Origin: Sporosarcina sp. PTS2304
GTDB taxonomy: Bacteria; Bacillota; Bacilli; Bacillales_A; Planococcaceae
DNA: 64,000 bases
Assembly (NCBI RefSeq): GCF_003351785.1
Contig: NZ_CP031230.1
Coordinates: 2,774,501-2,838,500 of the forward strand
Direction of reading: 5' to 3'
Below the pieces are notes generated by a model. It saw nothing but the letters and a program-made list of their open reading frames with translations. It was not told the origin of the DNA and did not search any database. Shown one piece after another: positions 44,829 to 55,205 of this stretch. The first letter of the stretch is position 1. Each line of letters begins with the position of its first letter. Made by a program: the position numbers and the translations under genes.

Positions 44829-46642
44829 TCACCATCCTCTTGTTGTTCAAATGGCAAAGTGAAGAAGATCGTTGTTCCTTTCCCTTCTTCACTTTGCGCC
44901 CAAATCTCTCCTTTATGTGCAACAATCATCTCTTTTGCGATGGCAAGACCAAGACCTGTTCCTCCTAATGCACGGGAACGCGCACGATCCGCACGGTAGA
45001 AGCGTTCAAAAATTCGATTCACATTGGACTTTGGTATTCCCATTCCATCATCTGAGATCATTACTTTAATATAGTCACCTGATACTGTAACGCCAAAACG
45101 GACTTCTCCGCCATCAGGAGAATACTTTAAAGCATTTGAAATAATATTATCCAGCACTTGCGTCAGTTTATCCGTATCAATTTCTACAAACAAACTGCTG
45201 GAATACAGATTGCGTATAAATCGGACATTTTTAGATTTGGAGAACTCAAAACGCTCAATAACCGCATTGAAAAAGCGATTGAACTCCACCCATTCTTTAT
45301 TTAGTTCGTATTCTTTACTATCCATGCGAGATAATTTCAGCAAATCATTCACGAGTCGAATCATACGCTCGGTTTCATTTTGTGTTACACGTAAGAAGTT
45401 TGGCGCAATTTCTTCGTTTCTCCATGCCCCGTCCGTTAAGGCATCTAAATAGCTACGCATCGTAGTTAATGGTGTACGTAATTCATGGGAAACGTTTGAA
45501 ACGAACTCACGTCGCTCCATATCAATCTTTTCTTGTTCTGTATTATCGTGTAATACTACAATTAAACCATTGACAAAGCCCGTCTCACGCTGTGTAACAG
45601 AAAAAGTAGCACGTAAAATATATGACTGTTCTTCAGTACTGAAATCCAAAGGAATAGACTCTTTCACTTGGATCAGTTCTTCAAATGTATAGTCTAAATC
45701 AATACCAAGAATCTTAGTAATAGGACGGTTGATTACTAAATCATTCGTCACGTCAAGCATTTGCAATGCAGAGTCATTGATCAAACTGACACGGCCTTTA
45801 CGGTCAGTCGCTATGACACCATCCGTCATATTCTCCAGAACAGAAGCCAACTTTCGCCTTTCACTTTCAGTAGTAGACTGGGATTCCTGTAGCTGATTAG
45901 TCAAATGATTGAATGCGATAGCCAATTGTCCCATTTCATCGGTGCCGTATACCTTTACTTTTCGCGTAAAGTTTCCGTTAGCCATTGCCTGAGCTTGCCG
46001 GCGCATGTCGGATATGGGGCGGGTAAAGGTTCGTGCGATAAAGATCCCGACAATCACCGTAATAGTTAATGACACTGCGACCCCTACGGCAAGTATTCGG
46101 TTAATTTCTTCAATTTGTTTAAATACTGACTCTATATCTGCTTCCACATATAAAGAACCAATCACATCATTACCGTCCACTATAGGTTGCGCTAAAGACA
46201 ATACCCTATAATGCGTCTGTGGATCAAGGGTAATGACGTCTTTAATGGTCTCAGAGGTAATAGACTTCCTGACACTATCATTCGTGGAATGCTGTCCTAC
46301 TCTTGTTTGGTTTTCATATGATGAAGTAGCGAGAATGCGGTATTTCGAATTAATGACGCGAATTTCCATAATGTCATCAGAAGTAAACTCTACCAATACA
46401 TTTTTTAAACTTTGTTCAAGAGTCAAATCACTGTCTTTACGCTTTTTTGTCATTTCTTCTCGCACACTGAACTCTACTAAATTCATACGATCTATAATTG
46501 AGCTTGTAAAGTTGTCTTTCAGCGTTTTTTCAAGTCCGTTGGCAAAATAAAGACCGATAATCTGCATCGCCACAATAATGAGTAAGACGTAGATCAAGAC
46601 AAATTTGACATGGATTGATCGAAAAAAGCCTACCTTGTGCAT
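44819..46642 (-). CDS. walK: Sensor histidine kinase WalK
   Basis: This 607-aa essential cell-wall homeostasis kinase has two membrane helices (about 10-32 and 183-205) flanking an extracellular PAS-like sensor. HAMP (about 206-258), PAS (about 265-370), HisKA with FVSNVSHELRTPLTTMRSYLDAL (phospho-His about 385) and HATPase with NALKYSPDGGEVRF, DDGMGIP and GGTGLGLAIAKEMI follow. It phosphorylates WalR. It starts 4 nt after the walR stop. The architecture and length are standard for Bacillales. Confidence 0.97.
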   Translation of the reverse strand: MHKVGFFRSIHVKFVLIYVLLIIVAMQIIGLYFANGLEKTLKDNFTSSIIDRMNLVEFSVREEMTKKRKDSDLTLEQSLKNVLVEFTSDDIMEIRVINSKYRILATSSYENQTRVGQHSTNDSVRKSITSETIKDVITLDPQTHYRVLSLAQPIVDGNDVIGSLYVEADIESVFKQIEEINRILAVGVAVSLTITVIVGIFIARTFTRPISDMRRQAQAMANGNFTRKVKVYGTDEMGQLAIAFNHLTNQLQESQSTTESERRKLASVLENMTDGVIATDRKGRVSLINDSALQMLDVTNDLVINRPITKILGIDLDYTFEELIQVKESIPLDFSTEEQSYILRATFSVTQRETGFVNGLIVVLHDNTEQEKIDMERREFVSNVSHELRTPLTTMRSYLDALTDGAWRNEEIAPNFLRVTQNETERMIRLVNDLLKLSRMDSKEYELNKEWVEFNRFFNAVIERFEFSKSKNVRFIRNLYSSSLFVEIDTDKLTQVLDNIISNALKYSPDGGEVRFGVTVSGDYIKVMISDDGMGIPKSNVNRIFERFYRADRARSRALGGTGLGLAIAKEMIVAHKGEIWAQSEEGKGTTIFFTLPFEQQEDGEWD

Positions 46643-46646
46643 AGGC

Positions 46647-47357
46647 TTATTCCTGTTCCGGGTCGCGCAAATAGTAACCTACACCACGTCTTGTGACGAT
46701 CCAGCTAGGATGGCTTGGTGCATCTTCAATCTTTTCACGCAAACGGCGAATTGTCACGTCCACTGTCCGCACATCACCGAAATAGTCATATCCCCACACC
46801 GTTTGCAGTAAATGCTCCCGCGTCATCACTTGGCCAATATGTTTCGCTAAGTAATAGAGCAACTCAAACTCACGGTGTGTCAATTCGATCGTTTCTCCAC
46901 GTTTTTGTACAAAGTATGCGTCTGGTTGAATTACTAATTGGCCTACTGTAATGTCATTCGTCGCTTCCTCTTGATCTTCGGCTATCGTTCTTGCATGACG
47001 TCGCAAGTTAGCTTTCACACGTGCGATTAATTCACGTGTTCCAAAAGGTTTTGTGACATAGTCGTCCGCCCCTAATTCCAGTCCTAATACTTTATCAATT
47101 TCAGAGTCTTTAGCCGTTAGCATAATAATGGGAAAATCATATTTTTTACGTACTTCACGGCATACTTCCATGCCGTCTCGTTTAGGTAACATAATATCGA
47201 GCAGCATAAGATCGGGCTGAATCTCTTCTACGCGATTAATCGCATCTTCCCCGTCATATGCACAGAAAACATTGAAGCCCTCCTTTTTTAAGTTAAACTC
47301 TATAATATCCGCTATGGGTTTTTCGTCATCTACTATAAAAATCGTTTTGTTTTGCAT
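46647..47357 (-). CDS. walR: Response regulator WalR
   Basis: This 236-aa OmpR-family regulator has a receiver domain with phospho-Asp in [16 protein letters not shown] (about residue 53), LTAKDSE and the KPFGTREL Lys. The winged-helix output domain has [27 protein letters not shown]. WalR controls autolysins and wall turnover. I start at ATG 47357, where the family sequence [19 protein letters not shown] begins and AAAGGA lies upstream. It is the first gene of walRKHIJ. The 130 nt upstream must hold the promoter, but I could not single it out before the repeat begins. Confidence 0.97.
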   Translation of the reverse strand: MQNKTIFIVDDEKPIADIIEFNLKKEGFNVFCAYDGEDAINRVEEIQPDLMLLDIMLPKRDGMEVCREVRKKYDFPIIMLTAKDSEIDKVLGLELGADDYVTKPFGTRELIARVKANLRRHARTIAEDQEEATNDITVGQLVIQPDAYFVQKRGETIELTHREFELLYYLAKHIGQVMTREHLLQTVWGYDYFGDVRTVDVTIRRLREKIEDAPSHPSWIVTRRGVGYYLRDPEQE

Positions 47358-47489
47358 AGTGTATTCCTTTCCCGCCACGCAGGCGCTCGGTTTTTCTAGC
47401 TTTTTTCTATTTGAAAGCAATCTTTCCATATCCTTTAACTCTATCACGAATAAGGTCAAATCGCACTTTTTTCAAGCGTGTGTCATTTG

Positions 47490-48235
47490 CTATTCCTGAG
47501 CTTCTAGGAGTCGACGGTTCTTCCGGGAGAATCCTTGAGTTTTTGTTGGGAAGTTAATTGGTGTTCGGCCTGAAGTTGGAGTGGAGTGAGTGACTTCTTC
47601 TTTGTAGTGCAGAAAAAGAGTGTACGTGTTAGGATTCTCCCTGCAGAACCGGACGCTTTCCTGAGGGCACGCGGCGGACTCGCCAGTAGTGCGTTGGCGA
47701 TTACGCCTGTCGTCCTGATCCTCCAGGAGTCGCCGGTTCTTCCGGGAGAATCCTTGAGTTTGTGTCGGGAAGACAGTCTGTGTTCGTCCAGAAATAGAGT
47801 ATGGCAAGTTACTCTTCCTAAACAGTGTGGGTGAAGTGTTGGATTGCCTGAGTGAATGCATATAGAGTCATTTCTTTTTCCACTCAGTTCATCGAAGCAG
47901 TCATAGTAGCTAACAACACTTCACCACTATCTCACTTCAAAAAAGGTCAGATTATACCAGACAATTCTACTTGGTTTTCACTATATACAAAGAGCGATCA
48001 ACCTGTCTTGCACACACTAAGTACGGCTGAAGCTGGAAGACGATCGACTCCGGGAGGTTCAGGGAAAGCCGTAGCGGAGGACGGCTTTTGCGAGTGAAGC
48101 GCAGCACTGACAGGTGTAACTCGCAGCGCTTGACGATCCACCGCGCCCCCTCCGGAAAGCGTATCGTCTGGAAGCGCAAGCCGCGAGACACTCCAAGTCA
48201 GCTTCACTTCATTCAATCGTTATTGTCAAACTCTC
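47490..48235 (+). repeat. Composite dispersed repeat, copy D (full length)
   Basis: This fills most of the 935-nt gap between walR and the helicase gene. It opens with a stray type I right arm (GGGAGAATCCTTGAG near 47526), then a full type I hairpin at 47631-47754. The shared spacer follows (GTTCGTCCAGAAATAGAG, TTCATCGAAGCAGTC, TTGGTTTTCACTATA, CAACCTGTCTTG). The type II hairpin (about 48016-48205) has outer arms GAAGACGATCGACTCC and GGAAAGCGTATCGTCTGG. Orientation equals copy B. purA, often found here in Bacillales, is missing. Confidence 0.87.
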
Positions 48236-48245
48236 TTTTAAACAG

Positions 48246-48284
48246 AAAAAACACTTCCTTTCCAAAAGGTTGGAAATGGAAGTG
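48246..48284 (-). terminator. Terminator of the rplI-helicase transcription unit
   Basis: On the minus strand CACTTCC plus TTTCCAA pair with TTGGAAA plus GGAAGTG, followed by six T, 8 nt after the helicase stop. Confidence 0.85.
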
Positions 48285-48292
48285 CGTCTTTA

Positions 48293-49648
48293 TTAGTTCG
48301 GCGGAGGGCCTTCATGCTGACTCCAGTCGATATTTAAAAACTTGTTGTATTCCTTTGCAAATGCCAACGTGACTGTGCCGGTCGGACCATTACGTTGCTT
48401 GGCGATGATAATTTCAATCATATTCTGCATTTCTGTTTCTTTATCATAGTAATCTTCACGGTATAAAAAGGATACAATATCGGCATCCTGCTCGATACTT
48501 CCGGATTCACGTAAATCGGACATCATCGGGCGTTTATCTTGGCGCTGCTCCACACCCCGAGACAACTGCGAAAGAGCAATGACAGGAATCTTTAATTCAC
48601 GAGCCAAAGCCTTCAATGAACGAGAAATTTCAGATACCTCTTGCTGTCGGTTGTCACTGCCACGACCGCTTCCCATAATTAACTGCAAATAGTCAATCAT
48701 GATCATACCAAGGCCGTGTTCTTGCTGAAGCCGTCTACATTTAGAACGTATTTCATTGATCCGGATACCCGGACTGTCATCAATGAATATTCCTGCATTC
48801 GATAATGAACCCATAGCCATCGTTAATTTGCGCCAATCGTCAGCTTCTAAATTTCCTGTACGAAGAACTTGTGCGTCAATATTGCCTTCTGCACAAAGCA
48901 TACGCATGACTAGTTGTTCAGCACCCATCTCCAAACTAAAGATTGCCACATTCTCATCTGTCTTTGTTGCAACGTTTTGCGCAACATTTAAGGCAAATGC
49001 CGTCTTACCGACAGAAGGACGTGCAGCTACGATAATCAGATCATTGCGCTGAAAACCTGCTGTAATTTTATCTAGATCACGGAAACCTGTAGGTATACCC
49101 GTAACATCACCTTTGCGGGTATGCAAGAGTTCAATATTGTCATAACTCTCTACTAGAACATCTTTAATGTGACGGAAATCTCCAGCATTTTTTCTACTGG
49201 ATACTTCCATCATCTTTTTCTCTGCTTCGCCTAATAATGCTTCGACTTCATCTTCACGGGTATACCCATCTTCAACAATACTCGTTGCTACACGAATCAA
49301 CTTACGCAATAACGACTTCTCTTCTACAATATTCGCATAATAGACGATGTTTGCGGCAGTCGGTACAGCATTCGCAAGTTCTGTTAAATACGAAATACCG
49401 CCGATGTCTTCTAACTCGTTTTTCACCTTTAACTCTTCCGTAATGGTCACGAGATCGATTGGCTGACCTTTATCACTTAACACAAGCATTGTTTCAAAGA
49501 TCTTTTTATGGGCTACCCGATAAAAATCTTCGGGCATTAAAATTTCTGATGCAGTGATTAAAGCTTGTGGTTCTAAAAATACAGCTCCGATGACCGACTG
49601 TTCTGCTTCATTATTATGGGGAGGCGTGCGCTCGATCATCTGGTTCAA
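48293..49648 (-). CDS. dnaB: Replicative DNA helicase
   Basis: This 451-aa hexameric 5'-3' helicase unwinds DNA at the replication fork (called dnaC in B. subtilis). The N-terminal domain (PPHNNEAEQSVIGAVFLEPQAL) is followed by a RecA-like ATPase with Walker A ARPSVGKTAFALN near residue 211, Walker B IMIDYLQLI near 318 and the C-terminal LSQLSRGVEQRQDKRP and ESGSIEQDADIV. It follows rplI by 15 nt. No intein is present. Length is standard. Confidence 0.97.
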   Translation of the reverse strand: MNQMIERTPPHNNEAEQSVIGAVFLEPQALITASEILMPEDFYRVAHKKIFETMLVLSDKGQPIDLVTITEELKVKNELEDIGGISYLTELANAVPTAANIVYYANIVEEKSLLRKLIRVATSIVEDGYTREDEVEALLGEAEKKMMEVSSRKNAGDFRHIKDVLVESYDNIELLHTRKGDVTGIPTGFRDLDKITAGFQRNDLIIVAARPSVGKTAFALNVAQNVATKTDENVAIFSLEMGAEQLVMRMLCAEGNIDAQVLRTGNLEADDWRKLTMAMGSLSNAGIFIDDSPGIRINEIRSKCRRLQQEHGLGMIMIDYLQLIMGSGRGSDNRQQEVSEISRSLKALARELKIPVIALSQLSRGVEQRQDKRPMMSDLRESGSIEQDADIVSFLYREDYYDKETEMQNMIEIIIAKQRNGPTGTVTLAFAKEYNKFLNIDWSQHEGPPPN

Positions 49649-49663
49649 GCTATTATCTCCTTA

Positions 49664-50110
49664 TCATTCTTCTGTAACATGCACTTTAAGCGTAGCTGCT
49701 ACATCAGGATGCAATTTTATCGGAACATTTGTAAAGCCCAATGCACGAATAGCATCCGGCAGTTCCATTTTTCTGCGATCTACTTTGATTTTATGTTGTT
49801 TTTCAAGCGCCTGTCCAATCTGTTTCGAAGTGATAGATCCAAACAAACGACCACCTTCGCCAGACTTTGCTTGCAGTTCAACTGTTAGCTTTTCAATTTT
49901 CTCTTTCAGTTGCTTCGCTTCTGCCAGTTCAGCTGCCGCATCTTTCTTCTCACGGTTTTTTTGGCCTTCTAATTGACTGAGATTACTTGGCGTCGCTTCA
50001 ATTGCAACTTTATTTTTCAATAAATAGTTTTGTGCATACCCAGTAGATACTTCTTTCACTTCACCTTTTTTACCTTTTCCTTTAACATCTTGCAAGAAAA
50101 TAACTTTCAT
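49664..50110 (-). CDS. rplI: 50S ribosomal protein L9
   Basis: This 148-aa two-domain L9 has an N-terminal rRNA-binding domain ([31 protein letters not shown] in sequence), a long connecting helix rich in Lys/Glu and a C-terminal domain ending VTEE. Two in-frame ATGs are possible, at 50113 and 50110. I use the second, because MKVIF is the family start. The stop of gdpP and this ATG share one base (TGATG), so translation is coupled. GAGAGGGG lies 9 nt upstream. Confidence 0.96.
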   Translation of the reverse strand: MKVIFLQDVKGKGKKGEVKEVSTGYAQNYLLKNKVAIEATPSNLSQLEGQKNREKKDAAAELAEAKQLKEKIEKLTVELQAKSGEGGRLFGSITSKQIGQALEKQHKIKVDRRKMELPDAIRALGFTNVPIKLHPDVAATLKVHVTEE

Positions 50111-52083
50111 CATTCATTTCCCCTCTCAACATATTGATCAATTGTATTTTTTAACATAGTAACTGCTTCTTCTACCGTCTCCACGTCTAACTGGCAGGCT
50201 GCATTCGTCAAATGACCGCCACCTCCCAGTTCTTCCATGATGACTTGAACATTTAAATCACCCAATGAACGAGCGCTTACACCTATCTTCCCATCACTGC
50301 GTCTGGCTATGACGAATGATGCGGAAATTCCTTGCATAGTAAGAAGAATGTCAGCCGTTTGTGCAATGAGCACGGAACTGTGAATCACTTCATCATGTCC
50401 TTTTGCAATGGCAATATCTCCCGAGCCGACAAATTCTACTGTTTCAATTAGTTTGGAACGTTCGATATACGTCGAAATGTCTTCTTTTAGTAAACGTTGA
50501 ACGAGTACGGTATCCGCAGCATTCGTTCGCAAATAAGAAGCTGCTTCAAATGTTCTAGCGCCGGTTCGCAGTGTAAAGCTTTTCGTATCGACCACAATCC
50601 CCGCAAGCATGGCTGTAGACTCCAGCATCGTCAATTTTTCATTTTTCGGCTGATACTCCAGCAATTCGGTCACTAGCTCAGCCGTAGAGGATGCATACGG
50701 CTCCATATAGACGAGTACAGTATTATTGATGAACTCTTCCCCACGTCGATGGTGATCGATTAACACGACCTTCTGTGCTTTGTCTAACACTCGCTCATCA
50801 ATTACCATGCTAGGCTTATGTGTATCGACAATGACGACTAATGAACGCTCTGTCATGAGTTCTAATGCTTCATCGGGCATTAACATATGGTGGTATAGAT
50901 CTTCATCTTTTTCAACTTCATCCATTAATCGATTCACGCTCGTATCTAATTCATCAAAATTCACGACTACATATCCATCGACGCCGTTCATACGGGCCAT
51001 CTTACGTACGCCTATAGATGCGCCTATTGCATCCATATCAGGCATTTTATGACCCATGACAAATACACGGTCACTATCTTGGATTAAATCCCTCAACGCA
51101 TGAGATATGACACGTGCACGCACTCTCGTACGCTTCTCTACAGGATTCGTTTTCCCGCCGTAAAACTTCAGCTTTCCGTCATGGTGTTTAATAGCCACTT
51201 GGTCACCACCGCGCCCTAGAACTAAATCTAGACTGGACTGCGCTAATTCGCCAAGTTCAGTTAACGATGTAGTGCCTGTCCCGACACCGATACTCAATGT
51301 AAGAGGTACTGAATGTTTGGATGTATTCTCACGGATCGTATCAAGAAGAGCAAACTTCGTCTTTTCTAGTTGTTCCAATGTGCCTTCGTTAAATACCGCC
51401 AAGAAACGTTCAGACGAAATCCGTTTTACGAAAATCCCATTTTCATCCGCCCACTCATTGACGAGTGAAGTGACAAGTGAGTTCATCTGACTGCGTGTCT
51501 GATCGTCCATCGTCTGTGATAATTCATCATAGTTATCAACGAGTAAAATACCGATCGTCGTACGGTCTGCATAATAAAGTGATTGGATCTTCATACGTTC
51601 TGTTACGTCAAATAAGTAGAGTAATTTTTCTTCTGGCTTATAGTAAACTTTATACGATCGATTATTCAGTATAATCACGTCTTGCTCGGAATCCTCTTTC
51701 ATCACTTGGCGAAAGTTGTCATTGATTTCATATAGCGCTTCTCCGAGCCATGATTTGTCTGGGTAAATAGAAGTGACAAATGGATTCACCCACTCAATTA
51801 ATTGCTTGTCATTTAATAAAATAATCCCGATAGGTAGTTCCAATAACGCTTCTTCTCCTACCTTTTTCATTCGGTAGGATAAAGTTTCAATATACTTTTC
51901 CGTTTCGATATAGCTTTCATTTTCTATCTTCCAGGCAATTGAAAGAGCGATCGCAAAAAGAACGGCAAAGAATAGCCCAACCCAAAATTGAAATAGCATC
52001 AGCAGTACAGCACCTATTGCACCTAAAAAAGACACAACAGCTAGCGGAATTCGGATCGCTCGCCTTTTATAAAGTAAACTCAA
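50110..52083 (-). CDS. gdpP: Cyclic-di-AMP phosphodiesterase GdpP
   Basis: This 657-aa membrane enzyme degrades c-di-AMP. Two membrane helices (about 10-55) are followed by a PAS domain, a degenerate GGDEF domain (about 170-300, with SERFLAVF in place of the GG[DE]EF loop) and the DHH/DHHA1 catalytic module (about 335-655). Metal motifs are [27 protein letters not shown] and [12 protein letters not shown] start at TTG 52083, with GAGGAG about 11 nt upstream, giving a length close to B. subtilis GdpP. The longer frame to 52125 would overlap the yybS end. Starts 4 nt after the yybS stop. Confidence 0.95.
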   Translation of the reverse strand: MSLLYKRRAIRIPLAVVSFLGAIGAVLLMLFQFWVGLFFAVLFAIALSIAWKIENESYIETEKYIETLSYRMKKVGEEALLELPIGIILLNDKQLIEWVNPFVTSIYPDKSWLGEALYEINDNFRQVMKEDSEQDVIILNNRSYKVYYKPEEKLLYLFDVTERMKIQSLYYADRTTIGILLVDNYDELSQTMDDQTRSQMNSLVTSLVNEWADENGIFVKRISSERFLAVFNEGTLEQLEKTKFALLDTIRENTSKHSVPLTLSIGVGTGTTSLTELGELAQSSLDLVLGRGGDQVAIKHHDGKLKFYGGKTNPVEKRTRVRARVISHALRDLIQDSDRVFVMGHKMPDMDAIGASIGVRKMARMNGVDGYVVVNFDELDTSVNRLMDEVEKDEDLYHHMLMPDEALELMTERSLVVIVDTHKPSMVIDERVLDKAQKVVLIDHHRRGEEFINNTVLVYMEPYASSTAELVTELLEYQPKNEKLTMLESTAMLAGIVVDTKSFTLRTGARTFEAASYLRTNAADTVLVQRLLKEDISTYIERSKLIETVEFVGSGDIAIAKGHDEVIHSSVLIAQTADILLTMQGISASFVIARRSDGKIGVSARSLGDLNVQVIMEELGGGGHLTNAACQLDVETVEEAVTMLKNTIDQYVERGNE

Positions 52084-52087
52084 TATC

Positions 52088-53041
52088 TCATCTTCTCCTC
52101 TCTCTGTCTTTGTCGATCCATGCACGAATATTAATGGCGATATCTAAGACACCGAGCATTACAGTGAATGGACTGAGGAACATCGCGAGTAGTGTAGCGA
52201 GCACGTTGACAATGACCGGCAATTTCATCTTTTGCAATGCGTAGTAGAGTAAAGACAGACCTTGTAAAAAGAACAAGAATCTAAAAATCAGAATAGCATT
52301 TGCTTCCATTAGATAAAATGTTGTCCCTTGTTCGGGTTGCGAAAGAATCGAAATCAACAGTAATGCCATATAAACAACGACTGTTGCGAATGGTAAACGC
52401 ATCATCAAAAAGGAAGAAAATTTAGGAACAGTAAATCCTAGTCTCGCAGCCACTGCCAGTATAGGCATAATAAAAAGATAGGCAGCTATAAATACAGATA
52501 AGATAAATAGTGACGGCACGATCGTTTGATAATAAGTAAATGCCTCTGCTACTAATCGTTCTACGTCCTTAGTTGACTCGCCCATTCCGCTAAGCATAAC
52601 GAGTGCTTCTTTTTGAATCGTTTCAAATTGTTGCAACAACTGGTCGATTGGATTGATTTTAAAAAACCATACAGACCCTAGGTATAGTACGCTTAAGGAA
52701 ATTAGTAGTGTCAGTCCAGTAGCCATGAATACATAAAGCTTGGACTTTCCTGTCTTAACTGCGTCACCAATGACAAATCCGACTATGCTTAAAATGATGG
52801 CAGAAGGAATGGATAAAAGCCCGCCAATCAGCAAAGTTAAGAGCCACGTACAAGCTGCTACGAGCAATGTCGATGCCCGGTCATAGCGCAAACGGTATAA
52901 CGTCACCGGCAGCGGGATTAACAGTAATGTTAGTGTACCCAGTAGTGGCACATAAAGAGTGAATGCTAGCAGTATGGCGAATAGCGCTACCATCATCGCC
53001 CCATACGTAATTCTCCTCGTTTGATCTTGCATATCTTTCAC
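52088..53041 (-). CDS. yybS: YybS family protein (DUF2232, integral membrane)
   Basis: This 317-aa polytopic membrane protein has about eight hydrophobic segments and belongs to the DUF2232/YybS family encoded just upstream of gdpP in Bacillales. Recognisable parts are ITYGAMMVALFAILLAFTLYVPLLG at the N-terminus and FFLQGLSLLYYALQKMKLP near residue 260. No function is established. The fold recalls small-solute S-component-like proteins, but that is only an impression. It heads the yybS-gdpP-rplI-helicase run. Confidence 0.88.
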   Translation of the reverse strand: MKDMQDQTRRITYGAMMVALFAILLAFTLYVPLLGTLTLLLIPLPVTLYRLRYDRASTLLVAACTWLLTLLIGGLLSIPSAIILSIVGFVIGDAVKTGKSKLYVFMATGLTLLISLSVLYLGSVWFFKINPIDQLLQQFETIQKEALVMLSGMGESTKDVERLVAEAFTYYQTIVPSLFILSVFIAAYLFIMPILAVAARLGFTVPKFSSFLMMRLPFATVVVYMALLLISILSQPEQGTTFYLMEANAILIFRFLFFLQGLSLLYYALQKMKLPVIVNVLATLLAMFLSPFTVMLGVLDIAINIRAWIDKDRERRR

Positions 53042-53280
53042 GCCTCAATTCATTCACAACTTTTTGATTTAGAATTAGTAGTAGTTGCGTAAGTTGATAA
53101 ATTTTGATCCGAACTTAGCCTATTCATATTGCGTCAATCCTTCTAATTGTACCATGATTTGTGTCGAAATCAAAAAGAGTGGACATGCTCAATTCCAGTT
53201 ATTTGGATAAGTTATGTACAGCACCAATCCTGTTGATTAACCGTATTATGTATAATTCTCTCATTCATTTAATTAAAAGC

Positions 53281-54215
53281 AATTTTGACTATGGCGATTG
53301 GATGGAGTGACGCTGACTAGGTGTGTCTTGTGTCTTGTGTCTTGTGTCTTGTGTCTTGTGTCTTGTGTCTTGTGTCTTGTGTCTTGTGTCTTGTGTCTTG
53401 TGTCTTGCGCTTCCAGACGATACGCTTTCCGGAGGGGACGCGGCGGATCCCGCAAAAGAGCGCTGCGGGTTACGCCTGTCAAATGCAAAGATGTGCTCCT
53501 TCTCGCTGCGCTTCACTCGCAAAAGCCGTCCTTCGCTACGACTTTTCCTGATCCTCCCGGAGTCGATCGTCTTCCAGCTTCAGCCGTACTTTGTGTAGGC
53601 AAAACAGTCAAATACCTCTTTGTAGGTAGTGAAAACCAAGTAGACTTGTCTAATACAATGCGACCGCTTTTGAAGTTAGATAGCAGTGAAGTATTATCTG
53701 CTACTATGACTTCTTCGATGAACTGAGTGGAAAAAGAAATGACTCTATATGTATTCAATCAGGCAATCCAAAGCTTCACCCACACTGTTCAGAAAGCGGA
53801 ACTTACCACACTCTATTTCTGGACGAACACAAACTGACTTGCAGACACAAACACAAGGATTCTCCCGGAAGAACCGGCGACTCCTGGAGGATCAGGGTGA
53901 CAGGCGTAATCGCCAACGCACTTTTGGCGAGTCCGCCGCGTCCCCTCAGGAAAGCGTCCGGTTCTGCAGGGAGAATCCTAGCACGTACACTATTTTTCTG
54001 CACTGCAAAGGAGAAGTCACTTACCCCACTCTAATTTCTGGACGAACACGAACTGACTTACGAACACTACTTCAAGGATTCTCCCGGAAGAACCGGCGAC
54101 TCCTGGGGGATCAGTACGAAAGGCGTAATCGCCAAAGAACTTCTGGCGAGTCCGCCGCGTCCCCTCAGGAAAGCGTCCGGTTCTGTAGGGAGAATCCTAA
54201 CACGTACCCTACCTC
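53281..54215 (-). repeat. Composite dispersed repeat, copy E (inverted, with duplicated type I hairpin)
   Basis: This is a reverse-complement copy relative to B and D. From left it has a type II hairpin (about 53409-53580, arms CCAGACGATACGC and GATCGTCTTCC), the spacer reversed (AGTGAAAACCAAGTAG, TTCGATGAACTGAGTGG, ATTTCTGGACGAACAC), then two type I hairpins at 53856-53989 and 54075-54198. It fills most of the 1,300-nt gap between yybS and rpsR. The first 240 nt of that gap (53042-53280) hold nothing I recognise. Frames of up to 168 codons here only read the repeat. Confidence 0.87.
53324..53407 (+). repeat. Tandem repeat, 12 perfect copies of TGTCTTG
   Basis: Twelve uninterrupted 7-bp units lie inside copy E of the composite repeat. 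The unit also occurs once in copies B and D (CCTGTCTTG) at a different position. Because 7 is not a multiple of 3, it is open in several frames on both strands and produces spurious Cys/Val/Leu-rich frames. Confidence 0.97.
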
Positions 54216-54315
54216 TACAATTACTTGTCAAAAGCACCTCATTTCCAAATACTAATTTCTTTGGATGATCAACAGGCTTGGTACAGCATAATAGGAGTAG
54301 AGAAAGAAATAGAAA

Positions 54316-54352
54316 AACCACCACTGACTGAAAAATTCAGTCAGTGGTGGTT
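54316..54352 (-). terminator. Terminator of the rpsF-ssb-rpsR operon
   Basis: Perfect 17-bp arms (AACCACCACTGACTGAA and its complement) with a 3-nt loop lie 7 nt after the rpsR stop. A T run follows on the minus strand. Confidence 0.92.
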
Positions 54353-54358
54353 CATATA

Positions 54359-54595
54359 TTACCGCTCTTCTGAAACGAACGGAAGAAGTGCCATAATGCG
54401 TGCACGTTTGATTGCGACCGTCAATTTACGTTGGTATTTAGCGCTTGTACCAGTAACTCGACGAGGCAACATTTTTCCTCGCTCAGAGATAAACTTCTTC
54501 AACAAATCTACATCTTTATAGTCGATGTGTGTAATGTTGTTAGAAGTGAAATAGCAAACTTTACGGCGTCTGCGACCTCCACGACGTGGTGCCAT
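54359..54595 (-). CDS. rpsR: 30S ribosomal protein S18
   Basis: This 78-aa basic protein has the S18 sequence ([47 protein letters not shown] across its core). It binds S6 on the 30S platform. The CxxC-type zinc ligands of some S18 paralogues are absent, leaving one Cys. GGAGGACAACAATT precedes the ATG. It is the third gene of the rpsF-ssb-rpsR operon, the universal Bacillales arrangement. Confidence 0.98.
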   Translation of the reverse strand: MAPRRGGRRRRKVCYFTSNNITHIDYKDVDLLKKFISERGKMLPRRVTGTSAKYQRKLTVAIKRARIMALLPFVSEER

Positions 54596-54638
54596 AATTG
54601 TTGTCCTCCTTCCCTATTACGTATTGTTAAGTCATTCA

Positions 54639-55157
54639 TCAGAATGGCAAGTCGTCATCTGTTACTTCAATCGGACCGCCGCCTGGTTGAAATGGATCAT
54701 TGTCAACACGCGTCATATTTTGCTGATTCGGTTGGTAGGATTGCTGATTGTATCCTTGTCCCTGGTCCTGCGAAGGTGCATTATATGAAGGAGCTCCACC
54801 ACCGTACGACGGTGCTTGGGTCCGTTCAGTATTCGCACTGCGCGGTTCTAAGAATTGGGTACTATCTGCAACAACTTCTGTCGTGTAAACACGCTTACCA
54901 TCTTGTCCTTCGAAGCTGCCCGTCTGGATACGACCATCTACTCCGGCAAGACTACCTTTTCGTAAGTAATTTGCGATATTTTCAGCCTGTTTACGCCAAG
55001 CTACACAACTAATAAAGTCTGCTTCTCGTTCCCCTTGCTGGTTAGAGAACGCACGGTTCACAGCTAGTGTAAAACGAGTGACAGCGATACCCGTCTGTGT
55101 ATACTTTAACTCAGGATCTTTCGTTAATCGACCGACTAAAACGACACGGTTTATCAT
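54639..55157 (-). CDS. ssb: Single-stranded DNA-binding protein SSB
   Basis: This 172-aa protein has an N-terminal OB fold ([46 protein letters not shown]), a Gly/Gln/Asn-rich disordered linker (about 108-160) and the acidic protein-interaction tail DDDLPF. It coats single-stranded DNA during replication and repair. GGGAGG lies about 11 nt before the ATG. Located between rpsF and rpsR as in B. subtilis ssbA. Confidence 0.98.
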   Translation of the reverse strand: MINRVVLVGRLTKDPELKYTQTGIAVTRFTLAVNRAFSNQQGEREADFISCVAWRKQAENIANYLRKGSLAGVDGRIQTGSFEGQDGKRVYTTEVVADSTQFLEPRSANTERTQAPSYGGGAPSYNAPSQDQGQGYNQQSYQPNQQNMTRVDNDPFQPGGGPIEVTDDDLPF

Positions 55158-55205
55158 TCAGAATCAAACCTCCCTCATCATTTGGAATCACTTATTTATG
55201 TCAGC

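Noticed and set aside
47490-48372. Several 70-120-codon frames on both strands between walR and the helicase gene
   Set aside because: All read through the hairpins of repeat copy D and resemble those in copies B and E only because the DNA is repeated.
53324-53407. CRISPR-like repetition
   Set aside because: The units are contiguous 7-mers without spacers; no cas genes are in the window.
53273-53598. Cys/Val/Leu-rich frames (CVLCLVS repeats) on both strands
   Set aside because: A direct consequence of the 7-bp tandem TGTCTTG array, which is open in several frames; not a protein repeat under selection.
53749-54255. 168-codon open frame, plus strand
   Set aside because: It lies wholly within the inverted composite repeat; its translation shows the hairpin duplicated as a peptide repeat. 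No ribosome-binding site or family match.
54431-55012. 193-codon plus-strand frame opposite ssb and rpsR
   Set aside because: Antisense to conserved essential genes; no recognisable domain.
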